Part shown: positions 40,285 through 49,315 of the stretch, piece after piece
Numbering within the stretch: position 1 is the stretch's first letter
How the letters are laid out: every line of letters begins with the position of its first letter
Assembly (NCBI GenBank): GCA_040882605.1
Contig: JBBEAY010000023.1
Coordinates: 1-64,000 of the forward strand
Direction: 5' to 3'
Source: JAOUEA01 sp040882605
GTDB lineage: Bacteria > Actinomycetota > UBA4738 > HRBIN12
DNA length: 64,000 bases
The notes under the pieces: model-generated
The model's input: only the letters and a program-made list of their open reading frames with translations
The model's database searches: none
What the model was told of the DNA's origin: nothing
Made by a program: the position numbers and the translations under genes

Positions 40285-40298
40285 GTGACTTACGTCAC
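40285..40298. promoter_or_regulatory. Crp-like palindrome upstream of the HicA-like pair
   Basis: GTGAC-TTAC-GTCAC, 5 bp upstream of the first possible start and 35 bp upstream of the alternative ATG at 40250. It has the same half-sites and spacing as 31756-31769. It may be an operator for a Crp/Fnr-type factor or for autoregulation. Confidence 0.5.
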
Positions 40299-40493
40299 GT
40301 CTGATCCAAGGCTCCCCAACGGCGGGCGAGCAGGACCTCGGCGCTGAACGCACACCTGGAGCTTCGTTCCGTCGACCGACGGCGAGATCGGGCGCATGCG
40401 AACCCTCGAGCCCTGGTCGACGTGGGCGGCGCTGGGAACGGTGTCTACACCGCTAACGCATCCGGCGGGGCGAACACCCGCCATACTCGCCGG

Positions 40494-41732
40494 ATGGCCG
40501 TTCGGTCCTCCCCCTCCGGGGGCGACGCGCCCTGGTTCAACCCGGGCGTACGGTCGATCGGGCTGGCGAGCTTCCTGTCCGACGTGGGCCACGAGATTCC
40601 GACGTCGTTGTTGCCGAGCTTCCTCACCTCGACGTTGGGCGCGCCCGCGTCGGCGCTCGGACTGATCGAGGGCATCGCCGACGGTGCTGCCGGTGTTGCG
40701 AAGCTCGCCGGCGGGGCGTTGGCCGATGATCCGGAGCGCCGCACCAAAGTCGCGGTCGGCGGGTACGTCACCACCGCGGTGCTCTCGAGTGGCATCGGGC
40801 TCGCGATCGCACCCTGGCAGGTCGCGATGCTGCGAACAGGCGCCTGGGCTGCGCGCGGCATCCGCGGCCCGTCACGGAACGCCCTGCTGGCCGACATGGT
40901 GTCGCCCGAGGCGTACGGTCGCGCCTACGGCTTCGAGCGCATGGCCGACAACCTCGGCGCGATCGCGGGACCGCTGCTCGCGATCCCGCTGATCGCGCTC
41001 ATCGGCGTGCGCTCGGCGATGATCGTCTCGATCGTGCCGGGACTGTTCGCGGCGCTCGCGATGTTCACCGCCGTGCGCCGCGTTCGGCGTCCGACCGCGA
41101 GGGATCGACGGCGGATCCGGCTCCAGGTGCGGCCGGTACTCCGGGGAAGTCTCGGGCGCCTGTTCGCAGGCATGGCCGCGTTCGAGTTCGGGAACTGTGC
41201 CGCGACCCTGTTGATCCTGAGGGCGACCGAGCTGCTCCAGCCGGGGCGAGGTCAGGACTCGGCCGCGAGCGTCGCGGTGCTCCTCTACGTGGTGTACAAC
41301 GTCGCCGCCACGCTCACGAGCCTTCCGGCCGGTCATCTCGGGGACCGTCGGGGCACGCGACTCGTCCTGCTCGGCGGGGCGAGCGCGTTCCTCGGGGCGT
41401 ACCTGGTCTTCGCGGGTGCCGGGCCGAGCGTGCCGGTGCTCGCAGCCGGGTTCGTGCTCGCCGGAGTCGGCATCGGCGCAGCCGAGACGGCCGAGCACAC
41501 GGCGGTAGCGACGCGAGCGCCTGAGGGGATCCGCGGCAGCGCGTTCGGACTGCTCGCAGCCTTGCAAAGCGCCGGGAACTTCGCCGCGAGCGTGCTGGCC
41601 GGATTGCTCTGGACGGCCTTCTCCCCCGGTGTCGCGTTCGTCTGGCTCGCCGCGTGGATTCTTGCGGCAGTGCTCGCGTTCGCGACGATGCCCAACGGCC
41701 ACGACCACGCAGCCGACCAGGCGACGGGGTAG
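40494..41732 (+). CDS. MFS transporter
   Basis: A 412-residue MFS protein with about 12 helices. Helix 1 contains GLASFLSDVGHEIPTSLLPSF, followed by ALADDPERRTKVAVGGYV, GIRGPSRNALLADMVSPEAYGRAYGFERMADN and GHLGDRRGTRLVLLGG. This resembles the actinobacterial and archaeal group of drug or sugar exporters with an NAD(E/I)P-type start. The ATG at 40494 is the family-like start. It ends 11 bp before the HTH-TOBE regulator, so they may be cotranscribed. The substrate is unknown. Confidence 0.87.
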   Translation: MAVRSSPSGGDAPWFNPGVRSIGLASFLSDVGHEIPTSLLPSFLTSTLGAPASALGLIEGIADGAAGVAKLAGGALADDPERRTKVAVGGYVTTAVLSSGIGLAIAPWQVAMLRTGAWAARGIRGPSRNALLADMVSPEAYGRAYGFERMADNLGAIAGPLLAIPLIALIGVRSAMIVSIVPGLFAALAMFTAVRRVRRPTARDRRRIRLQVRPVLRGSLGRLFAGMAAFEFGNCAATLLILRATELLQPGRGQDSAASVAVLLYVVYNVAATLTSLPAGHLGDRRGTRLVLLGGASAFLGAYLVFAGAGPSVPVLAAGFVLAGVGIGAAETAEHTAVATRAPEGIRGSAFGLLAALQSAGNFAASVLAGLLWTAFSPGVAFVWLAAWILAAVLAFATMPNGHDHAADQATG

Positions 41733-41743
41733 CCTGCCGAACC

Positions 41744-42136
41744 ATGACCGACGCCTACAGGATCGGCGAGGCCGCGAAGGCGCTCGGGGTTCGCGTCGAG
41801 ACCTTGCGTCGCTGGGAACGCGACGGAAAGCTGCGGGTCGAACGGACGCCGGGCGGTCAACGGACCGTGCCCGCCGTCGAGGTGGCGCGCCTGCTCGCCG
41901 AGCACCGACATGACGAGCCGATCGCGGCCGCAAGCGCCAGGAACCGCTTCCCCGGTGTGATCACCGACGTCAAGCGCGACGGGCTCGCAGCAACCGTGGA
42001 GATCCAGGCCGGTCCACATCGGGTGCTGGCGTTCATCACCCGTGAAGCCGCCGACCAGCTCGGCCTCGAGGCCGGCATGGAAGCCGTCGCCACGGTGAAG
42101 GCGACCAGCGTGATGGTCAATCTTTCGAACGACTGA
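41744..42136 (+). CDS. HTH-TOBE molybdate-responsive regulator
   Basis: A 130-residue fusion. A MerR/excisionase-type HTH (YRIGEAAKALGVRVETLRRWERDGKL, residues 5-30, with GGQRTVPAVEVARLL) is followed by a TOBE (mop) domain (NRFPGVITDVKRDGLAATVEIQ, then EAADQLGLEAGMEAVATVKATSVMV, residues about 66-127). TOBE domains of this size bind molybdate or tungstate as oligomers. It precedes modABC directly, so it is the likely regulator, in place of the usual ModE. A long-spaced inverted repeat just downstream of its stop may be its operator. Confidence 0.87.
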   Translation: MTDAYRIGEAAKALGVRVETLRRWERDGKLRVERTPGGQRTVPAVEVARLLAEHRHDEPIAAASARNRFPGVITDVKRDGLAATVEIQAGPHRVLAFITREAADQLGLEAGMEAVATVKATSVMVNLSND

Positions 42137-42183
42137 ACGATAGGTTTCCCTTGCTATCAAGGCGGCGAAGGCTGGTATCGTTC
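42135..42183. promoter_or_regulatory. Inverted repeat upstream of modA
   Basis: GAACGATA at 42135-42142 and TATCGTTC at 42176-42183 form a perfect 8-bp inverted repeat 33 bp apart, the second copy ending 4 bp before the ATG. They recall ModE-type half-sites (ATCGTTAT/ATAACGAT). Probable site for the HTH-TOBE regulator. Confidence 0.5.
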
Positions 42184-42187
42184 GGTG

Positions 42188-42952
42188 ATGCAGCGCTTCC
42201 TCGCTTTCCTCCTCGTTGTGCCCATGGTGGCGGCATGCGGAGGTGAATCTGCAGATGACACCACCCAGCTCACCGTCTTCGCGGGGTCGTCACTGACGGT
42301 TGCGTTCACCGATCGCATCGGGCCTAACTTCGAGGCAGCCCATGAAGGGGCCACTGTCGTCTTCAACTTCGGGGCCTCCGATTCACTGGCAGCGCAGATC
42401 CAGAGCGAAGGTTCGGCCGACGTCTTCGCGAGCGCCAGCGGCACGTGGATGGACGCCGTCGAGGAGGATCCCGGCGTCAGCGACCGGAACGACTTCGTGC
42501 AGAACCGGCTCGTGATCATCACTCCGACCGACAACCCGGCCGGCATCGCATCGACCGACGATCTCGCAACGTCGGGTGTGCAGCTCGTGCTCGCCGCCGA
42601 GGGCGTGCCCGTCGGCGACTATTCGCGCGAAGCCCTCGACAACGCGGGCATCCTCGCCGACGCAGAGGCCAACGTCGTCTCCAACGAGGAGGACAACGCG
42701 AGCGTGGTCGCGAAGATCACCGCGGGCGAGGCCGACGCCGGCATCGTGTACGAGTCCGACATCTCGGCGGCCGCCGGTAACGACGTCGCGGCGATCGAGA
42801 TCCCCGACGACACGAACGTGATCGCGACGTATCCGATCGCGGTCGTCACCGGAGCCTCGAACGCGGATCTCGCAGTCGAGTTCGTCGCCTACGTGACGGG
42901 CCCCGAGGGCCAGGCCGCTCTCACGGAATACGGATTCGAACCGATCACCTGA
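42188..42952 (+). CDS. modA: Molybdate-binding lipoprotein
   Basis: A 254-residue type II periplasmic-binding protein. The lipobox MVAAC places the lipidated cysteine at residue 17. The oxyanion-binding features FAGSSLTVAF, FNFGASDSLAAQIQSEGSADVFASAS and AGIVYESD are typical of ModA. It anchors on the outer membrane leaflet and delivers molybdate to ModBC. A GTG three bases upstream of the ATG is an alternative start. Confidence 0.94.
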   Translation: MQRFLAFLLVVPMVAACGGESADDTTQLTVFAGSSLTVAFTDRIGPNFEAAHEGATVVFNFGASDSLAAQIQSEGSADVFASASGTWMDAVEEDPGVSDRNDFVQNRLVIITPTDNPAGIASTDDLATSGVQLVLAAEGVPVGDYSREALDNAGILADAEANVVSNEEDNASVVAKITAGEADAGIVYESDISAAAGNDVAAIEIPDDTNVIATYPIAVVTGASNADLAVEFVAYVTGPEGQAALTEYGFEPIT

Positions 42953-42956
42953 CGCC

Positions 42957-43739
42957 ATGCGCGCGCGGACCCCACTTCCCCTGTGGATCCTGGCCGGCAC
43001 CGGCGCGGTGTTCGTCGCGCTACCGCTGAGCGCCCTGCTGATCCGTGCTCCCTGGGGTGATCTCGGTACCGCCCTCACCGGCGTAGGGGCCGGCACGGCG
43101 TTCCGGCTGTCGATCGTGGTGTCGCTCGTTGCGACCGGGCTCTCGCTCCTGCTCGGCGTACCGCTCGCCTGGGTCTTGGCTCGCGCGCCGATCCCCGGGC
43201 GTTCCGTGCTGCGAGCGATCGTGGTGCTGCCTGTCGTGCTTCCCCCGGTCGTGGGCGGGCTCGGACTGCTCCAAGCCCTCGGGCGCGGCGGCGTGATCGG
43301 GCGCTGGCTCTACGAGGGCCTGGGCGTGCAGCTCACGTTCACGATCTGGGGAGCGATCGCGGCGACCACGTTCGTCTCGATGCCGCTGGTGGTGCTGGCG
43401 ACTGAGTCGGGGCTGCGCTCGATCGACCGCCGGTACGAGCGCGCGGCCGCGGCGCTCGGCGCGAGCCCGGCGTATTCGATCCGGCGCATCGTGCTCCCGA
43501 TGCTCGCGCCCCAGCTGGCGGCCGGCGCGGTGCTCGCATGGGCGCGGGCACTCGGGGAGTTCGGCGCCACGATCACGTTCGCCGGCAACTTCGCCGGGCG
43601 CACCCAGACGCTTCCGCTCGCGGTGTACGAGGCGCGACTGACCGATCCCGGTGGAGCGATCCTGCTCTCGCTGCTGTTGGTCGCGCTGTCGTTGGGCGTG
43701 CTGGTCGCGATGCGCGACCGCATCACGCAGGCGCGCTGA
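42957..43739 (+). CDS. modB: Molybdate ABC transporter, permease
   Basis: A 260-residue permease with five or six membrane helices and the EAA-type loop (ERAAAALGASPAYSIRRIVLPMLAPQ, split around residue 165). LGEFGATITFAGNFAGRTQTLPLAVY near the C-terminus is diagnostic for ModB/CysT-type permeases. It starts 4 bp after modA and ends 5 bp before modC. Confidence 0.94.
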   Translation: MRARTPLPLWILAGTGAVFVALPLSALLIRAPWGDLGTALTGVGAGTAFRLSIVVSLVATGLSLLLGVPLAWVLARAPIPGRSVLRAIVVLPVVLPPVVGGLGLLQALGRGGVIGRWLYEGLGVQLTFTIWGAIAATTFVSMPLVVLATESGLRSIDRRYERAAAALGASPAYSIRRIVLPMLAPQLAAGAVLAWARALGEFGATITFAGNFAGRTQTLPLAVYEARLTDPGGAILLSLLLVALSLGVLVAMRDRITQAR

Positions 43740-43744
43740 GCGAC

Positions 43745-44845
43745 ATGGGCCTGCATGCCGACTTCGTCGCCCGTCGCGATCGGTTCGAGGTTGCCATTGT
43801 GCTCGATGTCGCCGACGGCGAAACCCTCGCGCTGCTCGGTCCGAACGGCGCCGGCAAGTCCACGATCGTCGATGCCCTCACCGGCACATTAGAGCTGGCC
43901 GAGGGCGCGATCGAGCTCAACGGCGAGCGCATCGACCGGTTGCCACCCGAGCAGCGCCCGATCGGGGTGTGCTTCCAGGACGATCTGTTGTTCCCGCGGC
44001 TCTCGGCGCTCGAGAACGTCGCATTTCCGCTGCGGGCTCGGAGGACGGCGAAGGCCATCGCCCGCGCACGCGCGCAAGAGCTGCTCACCCGGCTCGCTCC
44101 CAGTGTCGACCCCGGCGCGGCGCCCCGGTCGCTCTCGGGGGGCGAGCGGCAGCGGGTCGCCCTGGCGCGCGCGCTCGCGCCCGAGCCACGCCTGCTGCTG
44201 CTCGACGAGCCGTTCGCAAACGTCGACGTCTCGGCTCGGCCGGGGCTGCGCGCGCTCGTCCGCGAGGTGGCCCGCACCTTCGGCGGAGCGACCGTGCTGA
44301 TCGCGCACGATCCGCTCGATGCGCTCACCCTCGCCGACCGGGTCACCCTGCTCGAGGAAGGCCGCCAGACCCAGACCGGCGCCCCCGAGCAGATCAGGAA
44401 CGCGCCGGGCTCGGCTTACGCGGCCGACCTGGTGGGCGTGAACCTGTTCGCCGGCGTGCTCGAGCCGCTCCCCGACGGCGCGGCGACGCTCAGGACCGCC
44501 GATGGCGAGCTCACGGTGGCGCCCGATGCCCCGGTCGGCCGTGGAGCGCGAGCACTCGCCACCCTCAAGCCGATCGACGTGTCGCTGCACGCGCGCGAGC
44601 CCGAGGGATCGGCGCGCAACGTCTTCCGCGGCACGATCTCGGAGATAGCGATCGACGGCGATCGCGCGAGGGTACGCATCGACACCCGGCCGCCGCTCAC
44701 CGCCGAGATCACCGCCGGATCGGTGGCCCGCATGGGGCTGCGTGTCGGAGTCGAGGTATGGGCCAGCTTCAAGGCCGTGGAGGTGTCATTGCAGATCGAG
44801 AGCCTCGCCGACGACACTCCCCCAGCCGGTACCCTTGCTCGGTGA
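43745..44845 (+). CDS. modC: Molybdate ABC transporter, ATPase
   Basis: A 366-residue ATPase. Walker A is GPNGAGKSTIV, the Q-loop is in GVCFQDDLLFP, the signature is LSGGERQRVALARAL, Walker B is LLLLDEPFANVD, and the switch is in IAHDPLDAL. The C-terminal ~130 residues carry a TOBE-type regulatory part (RNVFRGTISEIAIDGDRARVRI) that can bind oxyanion and inhibit transport. The stop overlaps the lepB GTG. Confidence 0.94.
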   Translation: MGLHADFVARRDRFEVAIVLDVADGETLALLGPNGAGKSTIVDALTGTLELAEGAIELNGERIDRLPPEQRPIGVCFQDDLLFPRLSALENVAFPLRARRTAKAIARARAQELLTRLAPSVDPGAAPRSLSGGERQRVALARALAPEPRLLLLDEPFANVDVSARPGLRALVREVARTFGGATVLIAHDPLDALTLADRVTLLEEGRQTQTGAPEQIRNAPGSAYAADLVGVNLFAGVLEPLPDGAATLRTADGELTVAPDAPVGRGARALATLKPIDVSLHAREPEGSARNVFRGTISEIAIDGDRARVRIDTRPPLTAEITAGSVARMGLRVGVEVWASFKAVEVSLQIESLADDTPPAGTLAR

Positions 44846-45504
44846 AAACCACCGAACGCGACACCCTCGAAGCGCCCGAGCCGGGCAAGGACGACCCGAA
44901 GAGCCACAAGAAGCACCGCAACCCGCTCGTGCAGTTCATCGGCGAGCTGCCCGGGCTGATCGTCATGGCGTTCGTGCTGGCGTTGCTCATCAAGACCTTC
45001 CTGGTTCAGGCGTTCTTCATCCCGTCTGGGTCGATGGAACCGACGCTGGTGCCCGGTGACCGCGTGCTCGTGCTGAAGGTGCCGTACTACTTCGGCGACC
45101 CCGATCACGGCGATATCGTCGTGTTCGAGGATCCCGATCCGAGCGGCCAAGCCGACCGCGGGGTCGTCGGCGGGTTCTTCCACTGGATGTTCGAGGGGCT
45201 CGGGGTGCAACGCCCTGACAACGAGGACTTCATCAAGCGCGTGATCGGCACGCCGGGCGACGTCGTCTACGGTCGCGGCGGGCAGGTGTTCGTCAACGAC
45301 GAGCCGATCGACGAGCCGTACCTGACGCAGCCCACGGAGAGGTTCGACAAGTTCAAGGTGCCGCCGGGCGAGCTGTTCGTGATGGGCGACAACCGCGGGA
45401 ACTCCCTCGACTCCCGCTTCTCGCTCGGGTTCGTGCCCATCGACAAGGTGATCGGCAAGGCCGAGATCGTGATCTGGCCTCCGGGCGACCTGAGTCTTAT
45501 CTAG
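44842..45504 (+). CDS. lepB: Signal peptidase I
   Basis: A 220-residue S26 signal peptidase with GTG start. A charged cytoplasmic tail (1-28) and one membrane helix (about 36-58) precede the catalytic serine S64 in PSGSMEPTLVPGD and lysine K132 in FIKRVIGTPGD. GDNRGNSLDSRFSLGFVP is box E. It removes signal peptides of secreted proteins, of which this window encodes several. The coupling to modC (GTGA) is probably incidental. Confidence 0.94.
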   Translation: MKTTERDTLEAPEPGKDDPKSHKKHRNPLVQFIGELPGLIVMAFVLALLIKTFLVQAFFIPSGSMEPTLVPGDRVLVLKVPYYFGDPDHGDIVVFEDPDPSGQADRGVVGGFFHWMFEGLGVQRPDNEDFIKRVIGTPGDVVYGRGGQVFVNDEPIDEPYLTQPTERFDKFKVPPGELFVMGDNRGNSLDSRFSLGFVPIDKVIGKAEIVIWPPGDLSLI

Positions 45505-45515
45505 TCTCGACTGGA

Positions 45516-47697
45516 CTACTGCCCGGTGCTGTCACCTCGGAGTCGGCTTCCCAGCCCGCCGAAGAGCGGATCTCGAGCTCGCGGGCCGATCGGCTGCTCG
45601 CCCGGTACGAACAGTCGCGCGAATGACCAAACGATCGCGGCGATGCCGAACCCGGCCAGCCACACGATCAGCGGCGGATCGTCGAGTGCGAAGAACGTCT
45701 GGCTCGGCCCCCAGGAGAGCGCGGCCACGGACAGCGCCGCCATCGACCAGATCAGCATGAGCCGGGAGCGCATGAGTGGCGCCGCGAGGATCGACAGCAC
45801 GAGGAAGCCGATCCACGTGAGCACCATGAGCGCGGTCGTCTGCGCCTGCACGAGCGTGACGCCTGCTTCCTTACGGGCCAGGGTGTACGCGAGCAGGGTC
45901 GCGGTCGCGGCGAGCGTGCCGGTCGGGATCGCGAACCGAAGCACGCGGCGCACGAACCCCGCTCGGAACCGGTCGGCGTTGGGCGCGAGCGCCAGGAAGA
46001 ACGACGGGATGCCGATCGTGATCGCGCCGATCAGCGTCAGGTGCCGCGGCAGGAACGGGAAGACGAATCCGAGCACGCCGGTCGTGAGCGAGATCAGCAT
46101 CGCGTAGACGGTCTTGTTGAGGTAGAGCCCGCTCGTGCGCTCGATGTTTCCCGAGCACGCGGCGTCCTTCGGCGACCACGGGCGGCAGGGAGTCGAACGT
46201 TGAGTCGAGCAATACGAGCTGGGCCACGGCGCGTGTGGCGTCGCTTCCCGACCCCATCGCGACGCCTACGTCGGCCTCCTTCAGCGCGAGCGCGTCATTC
46301 ACACCGTCGCCGGTCATCGCGACCGTGTGTCCGTGCTGCTGCAGAGCCTGCACCATCGCCCGCTTCTGCTGTGGAGTGACCCGGCCGAACACGGAGTGCG
46401 TCTCGAGCACGCCGGCGAGCTCGTCGACGTCGTCGGGCAGCTCACGCGCATCGATCGGTTCGTCGGCGCCCTCGAGCCCGAGCCTCGTCGCGATCGCTCC
46501 CACCGTGCGCGGATCGTCGCCCGAGATCACTTTGACGGTGACGCTCTGTTCCGCGAAGTAGCGCAGCGTCTCGGCGGCGTCGGAGCGCGGACGGTCGCCG
46601 AGCACGACCAGCCCGGCGGGCTCAAGATCCGCGGGAAGCCGATCGTCGTCGAGCGACGACGCCCTCGCGACGAGCAGCACGCGATGGCCCTCATCGGCGA
46701 GATGTCGCACCCGCTCAGGAAGGGCCGGGTCGCCATCGACCGCCGAGAGCATCACGTCGGGCGCACCCAGGAACCAGGCGCCGTGTCCATCGAACGCCGA
46801 CGCACTCCACTTCCGCGACGAGGAGAACGGCACGCCACCGGTGGTGTGCCAGCCCGGCACCTCGTGAAAGCGCTCCGCGATGGAGCTCGTCGTGGCGTTG
46901 GGCGACGGATCGGCGGCGGCGAGCGCGGCGAGGACCCGGCCGAACACATCTTCGTCTCCGTCGACCGGCTTTACCTGTTGCACCGTGAGCTTGCCCTCCG
47001 TGAGGGTGCCGGTCTTGTCGATACAGAGCATGTCGACGCGTGCGAGCCCCTCGACAGCGGGGAGCCCCTGGACCAGCACCTGCCGCTGAGCCAGACGCCT
47101 GACAGCCACGGCGAACGCAAGCGAGGTGAGCAGCACCAGGCCCTCGGGCACCATCGCGACGGTTCCCGCGACCGCGCCCGAGGCAGCCTCACGCCAGTCA
47201 TCACGGGCACGCAGCTGGCTGAAGAACAACAGCCCCGCGGTCGGCACGATCGCGATCGTCACGTAGGTGAGGATCGTGTCGATGCCCGAACGAAGCTCCG
47301 AGCGGGTGAGGCTGAACCTGCGGACGTCCTCGACGATCTGGGCGGCGTACGCCTCTGCGCCGACCCGGCTCGCCCGGTACCGGCCGGCGCCGGCCACCAC
47401 GAACGAGCCGCTCGCGCGCAACTCCTGCACGATGCCGATGGCGGCGTTCGCGATCAGGACCAGCCCGAATAGCGCGTCCTGAAGTGGACCCACCACGAGG
47501 ATGATCGCGAGCATCGCGCCGAGGATCGCGTTGAACCGGGTGAGCACGTTGGCGTGCACGATCTGGGCGACCGTTCGCGTCGGCACCGCCGGCACGTCGT
47601 TGACCTGTCCGAGCGCCACCCGCTCCGCGACCTCGGCGGTCGTCAACCCTCGTTGTGGATCGACGTGAGGCGCCTCGGTCGCGGTGGTCGCTGTCAT
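45516..47697 (-). pseudogene. P-type cation ATPase, A-domain deleted and frameshifted
   Basis: Read through one frameshift the product would be about 725 residues. The phosphorylation motif DKTGTLTEGK, the hinge MTGDGVNDALALKEADVG, GVAMGSGSDATRAVAQ and six C-terminal helices mark a P-type ATPase of the HAD-IC cation group. Two lesions are visible. First, IGIVQELRA runs straight into SGSFVVAGAGRYRA near 47410, omitting the roughly 75-80 residues that carry the TGES motif of the actuator domain. Second, one extra base in TTT at 46146-46148 shifts the frame, so VLGN.IERTSG becomes VLGKHRA. Without the TGES loop, dephosphorylation is impossible, so this copy should be inactive even if the frameshift were an error. 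Confidence 0.85.
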
Positions 47698-47726
47698 GCC
47701 CGCGGAGCGTAACGGGCTAGGCTGGC

Positions 47727-48140
47727 ATGGTGCGAGGGCTGTTGATCGCGCTGGGCATCGTGGCAGCCATCTGGGTGGTCGCGATCGCCGCGCTGTGGTT
47801 CTTCGGCAGGAAGGTCGCGGCGTTGCAGCTCGCGCGCGCGATCCCCGACCTGGTCGCGCTCTGCCGCGGGCTCATGCGCGACCCGCGGGTGCCGCTCGGC
47901 TCGAAGCTGCTCGTCGGCGGCGCGCTCGTGTGGGTGCTCTCGCCCATCGACCTCGTGCCGGAGTTCCTCCCGCTGCTCGGCCCGCTCGACGACGTTATCG
48001 TCGTCGGACTCGTGCTTCGTCATCTGATCAAGCGAGCCGGCGTCGAGGTCGTGCAGGAACATTGGCGCGGCGATCCTCGGGTGCTGCGCACGGCGCTGAG
48101 ACTGGCCGGCCATCGCCCTCCATCTGAACCGACTTCGTGA
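47727..48140 (+). CDS. DUF1232 (YkvA-like) membrane protein
   Basis: A 137-residue protein with an N-terminal membrane helix (about 4-26) and a DUF1232 domain: LVALCRGLMRDPRVPLGSKLLVGGALVWVLSPIDLVPEFLPLLGPLDD across residues 42-90. The function of this widespread domain is unknown. It is intact and lies between two damaged genes. Confidence 0.88.
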   Translation: MVRGLLIALGIVAAIWVVAIAALWFFGRKVAALQLARAIPDLVALCRGLMRDPRVPLGSKLLVGGALVWVLSPIDLVPEFLPLLGPLDDVIVVGLVLRHLIKRAGVEVVQEHWRGDPRVLRTALRLAGHRPPSEPTS

Positions 48141-48240
48141 GCGTGACGCCTATCGACCCCAAGCAGGAGCGACAGCAGGCCGTCGCCCTATTCAACGAGG
48201 TGTGGGCGTAGCTCGATCCCGGCGCGGGTAGCGTTCGGAC

Positions 48241-49306
48241 GTGACGAAGAGACGTTTGATCCGTCCGGCGCCGATGCGCGACTTCGACGTCGCCGATCGA
48301 AAGAGCACCTGGCTCGAGCTCTTCTTCGACCTCTGTTTCGCAGCCGCGATCGCAACGCTCGCCGATGGCCTGCATTCCGACCCGTCCTTGCACGGCCTCC
48401 TGCCCTTCGCGGCACTCTTCGTGCCGGTGTGGTGGGTGTGGACCCAGTTCACGTGGTTCGGCACGGCGTGGGACAACGACGACCTGCTCCACCGCCTCAG
48501 CCAGCTCGTCGCGATGCTGCTCGTGATCGTGCTCGCGGCCACTATCCATGGTCGGGAACCTCATCGGAGCCGTGATCATGCTCTCGTCGGTGTGGGTCGA
48601 GGCCCCGCTGCGCTACTGGATCTGGGCGATCGCGGTGCTCGAGCTCATGGTGGTCCCGGTGTTCGCCCGGCGGTCGTACGAGGGACAGCCGTTCGACTCA
48701 AGCCACCTGCCCGAACGCTACGGCTTGTTCACGATCATCGTGCTGGGCGAGAGCGTCGTGACGGTCGGCGTCGGCCTCGGTGAGGTCCAACTCGATGGCG
48801 GAGCGGTGGCCTCGGCCGTACTCGGATTCGCCATCGCGGCGGCGATCTGGTGGAGCTACTTCGAGACCGTGTCGTCGACAGCGCTGTCTCGCGATCGCAT
48901 CTGGGCATCATCCGTGTGGGGATATGGACACTTGTTCGGATACGCGGGCATCGCGGCGACGGCCGTCGGCGTGGACCTCGCGATCGAAGCTGGCGCCCAA
49001 GCCGACCACGGCCTCTCGCTCGCCGCCCGGCTGATGCTCTGCGCCGGCGCGGCGGCGTTCTTGCTCTCGCTCGTCGCGGTGCACGCGGCAGAGATCGGCT
49101 GGCGAGGCGCAGGCATGGTTCAGCGATGGGCGACGATCGGGGCGCTCCTCGCGATCGCCTTCATCGCCCGCGGGTGGCCTCCCGCGCTCGTCGTCGGCGC
49201 GGTCTTCGTGATGCTCGTGATCACGGTCACCTTCGACGTGGTGAATGTCGGAGGCCAGGGCCTCGTCGCCGGCCATCCCTCTGAGGAGGAAGAGTCGCGG
49301 CAGTAG
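48241..49306 (+). pseudogene. Low-temperature-requirement protein A (LtrA), internally deleted
   Basis: The first part (48241 to about 48550, GTG start) reads WLELFFDLCFAAAIATLADGL and WWVWTQFTWFGTAWDNDD, the LtrA family start. The second part resumes in another frame (from about 48548) with APLRYWIWAIAVLELMVVP, LPERYGLFTIIVLGESVV and the remaining helices to the stop. Family members have about 45-55 more residues at the junction, including one membrane helix pair, so a deletion with frameshift is likely near 48545-48555. The two halves would not be made as one protein. LtrA has no settled function. Confidence 0.8.
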
Positions 49307-49315
49307 CCATGTGGA

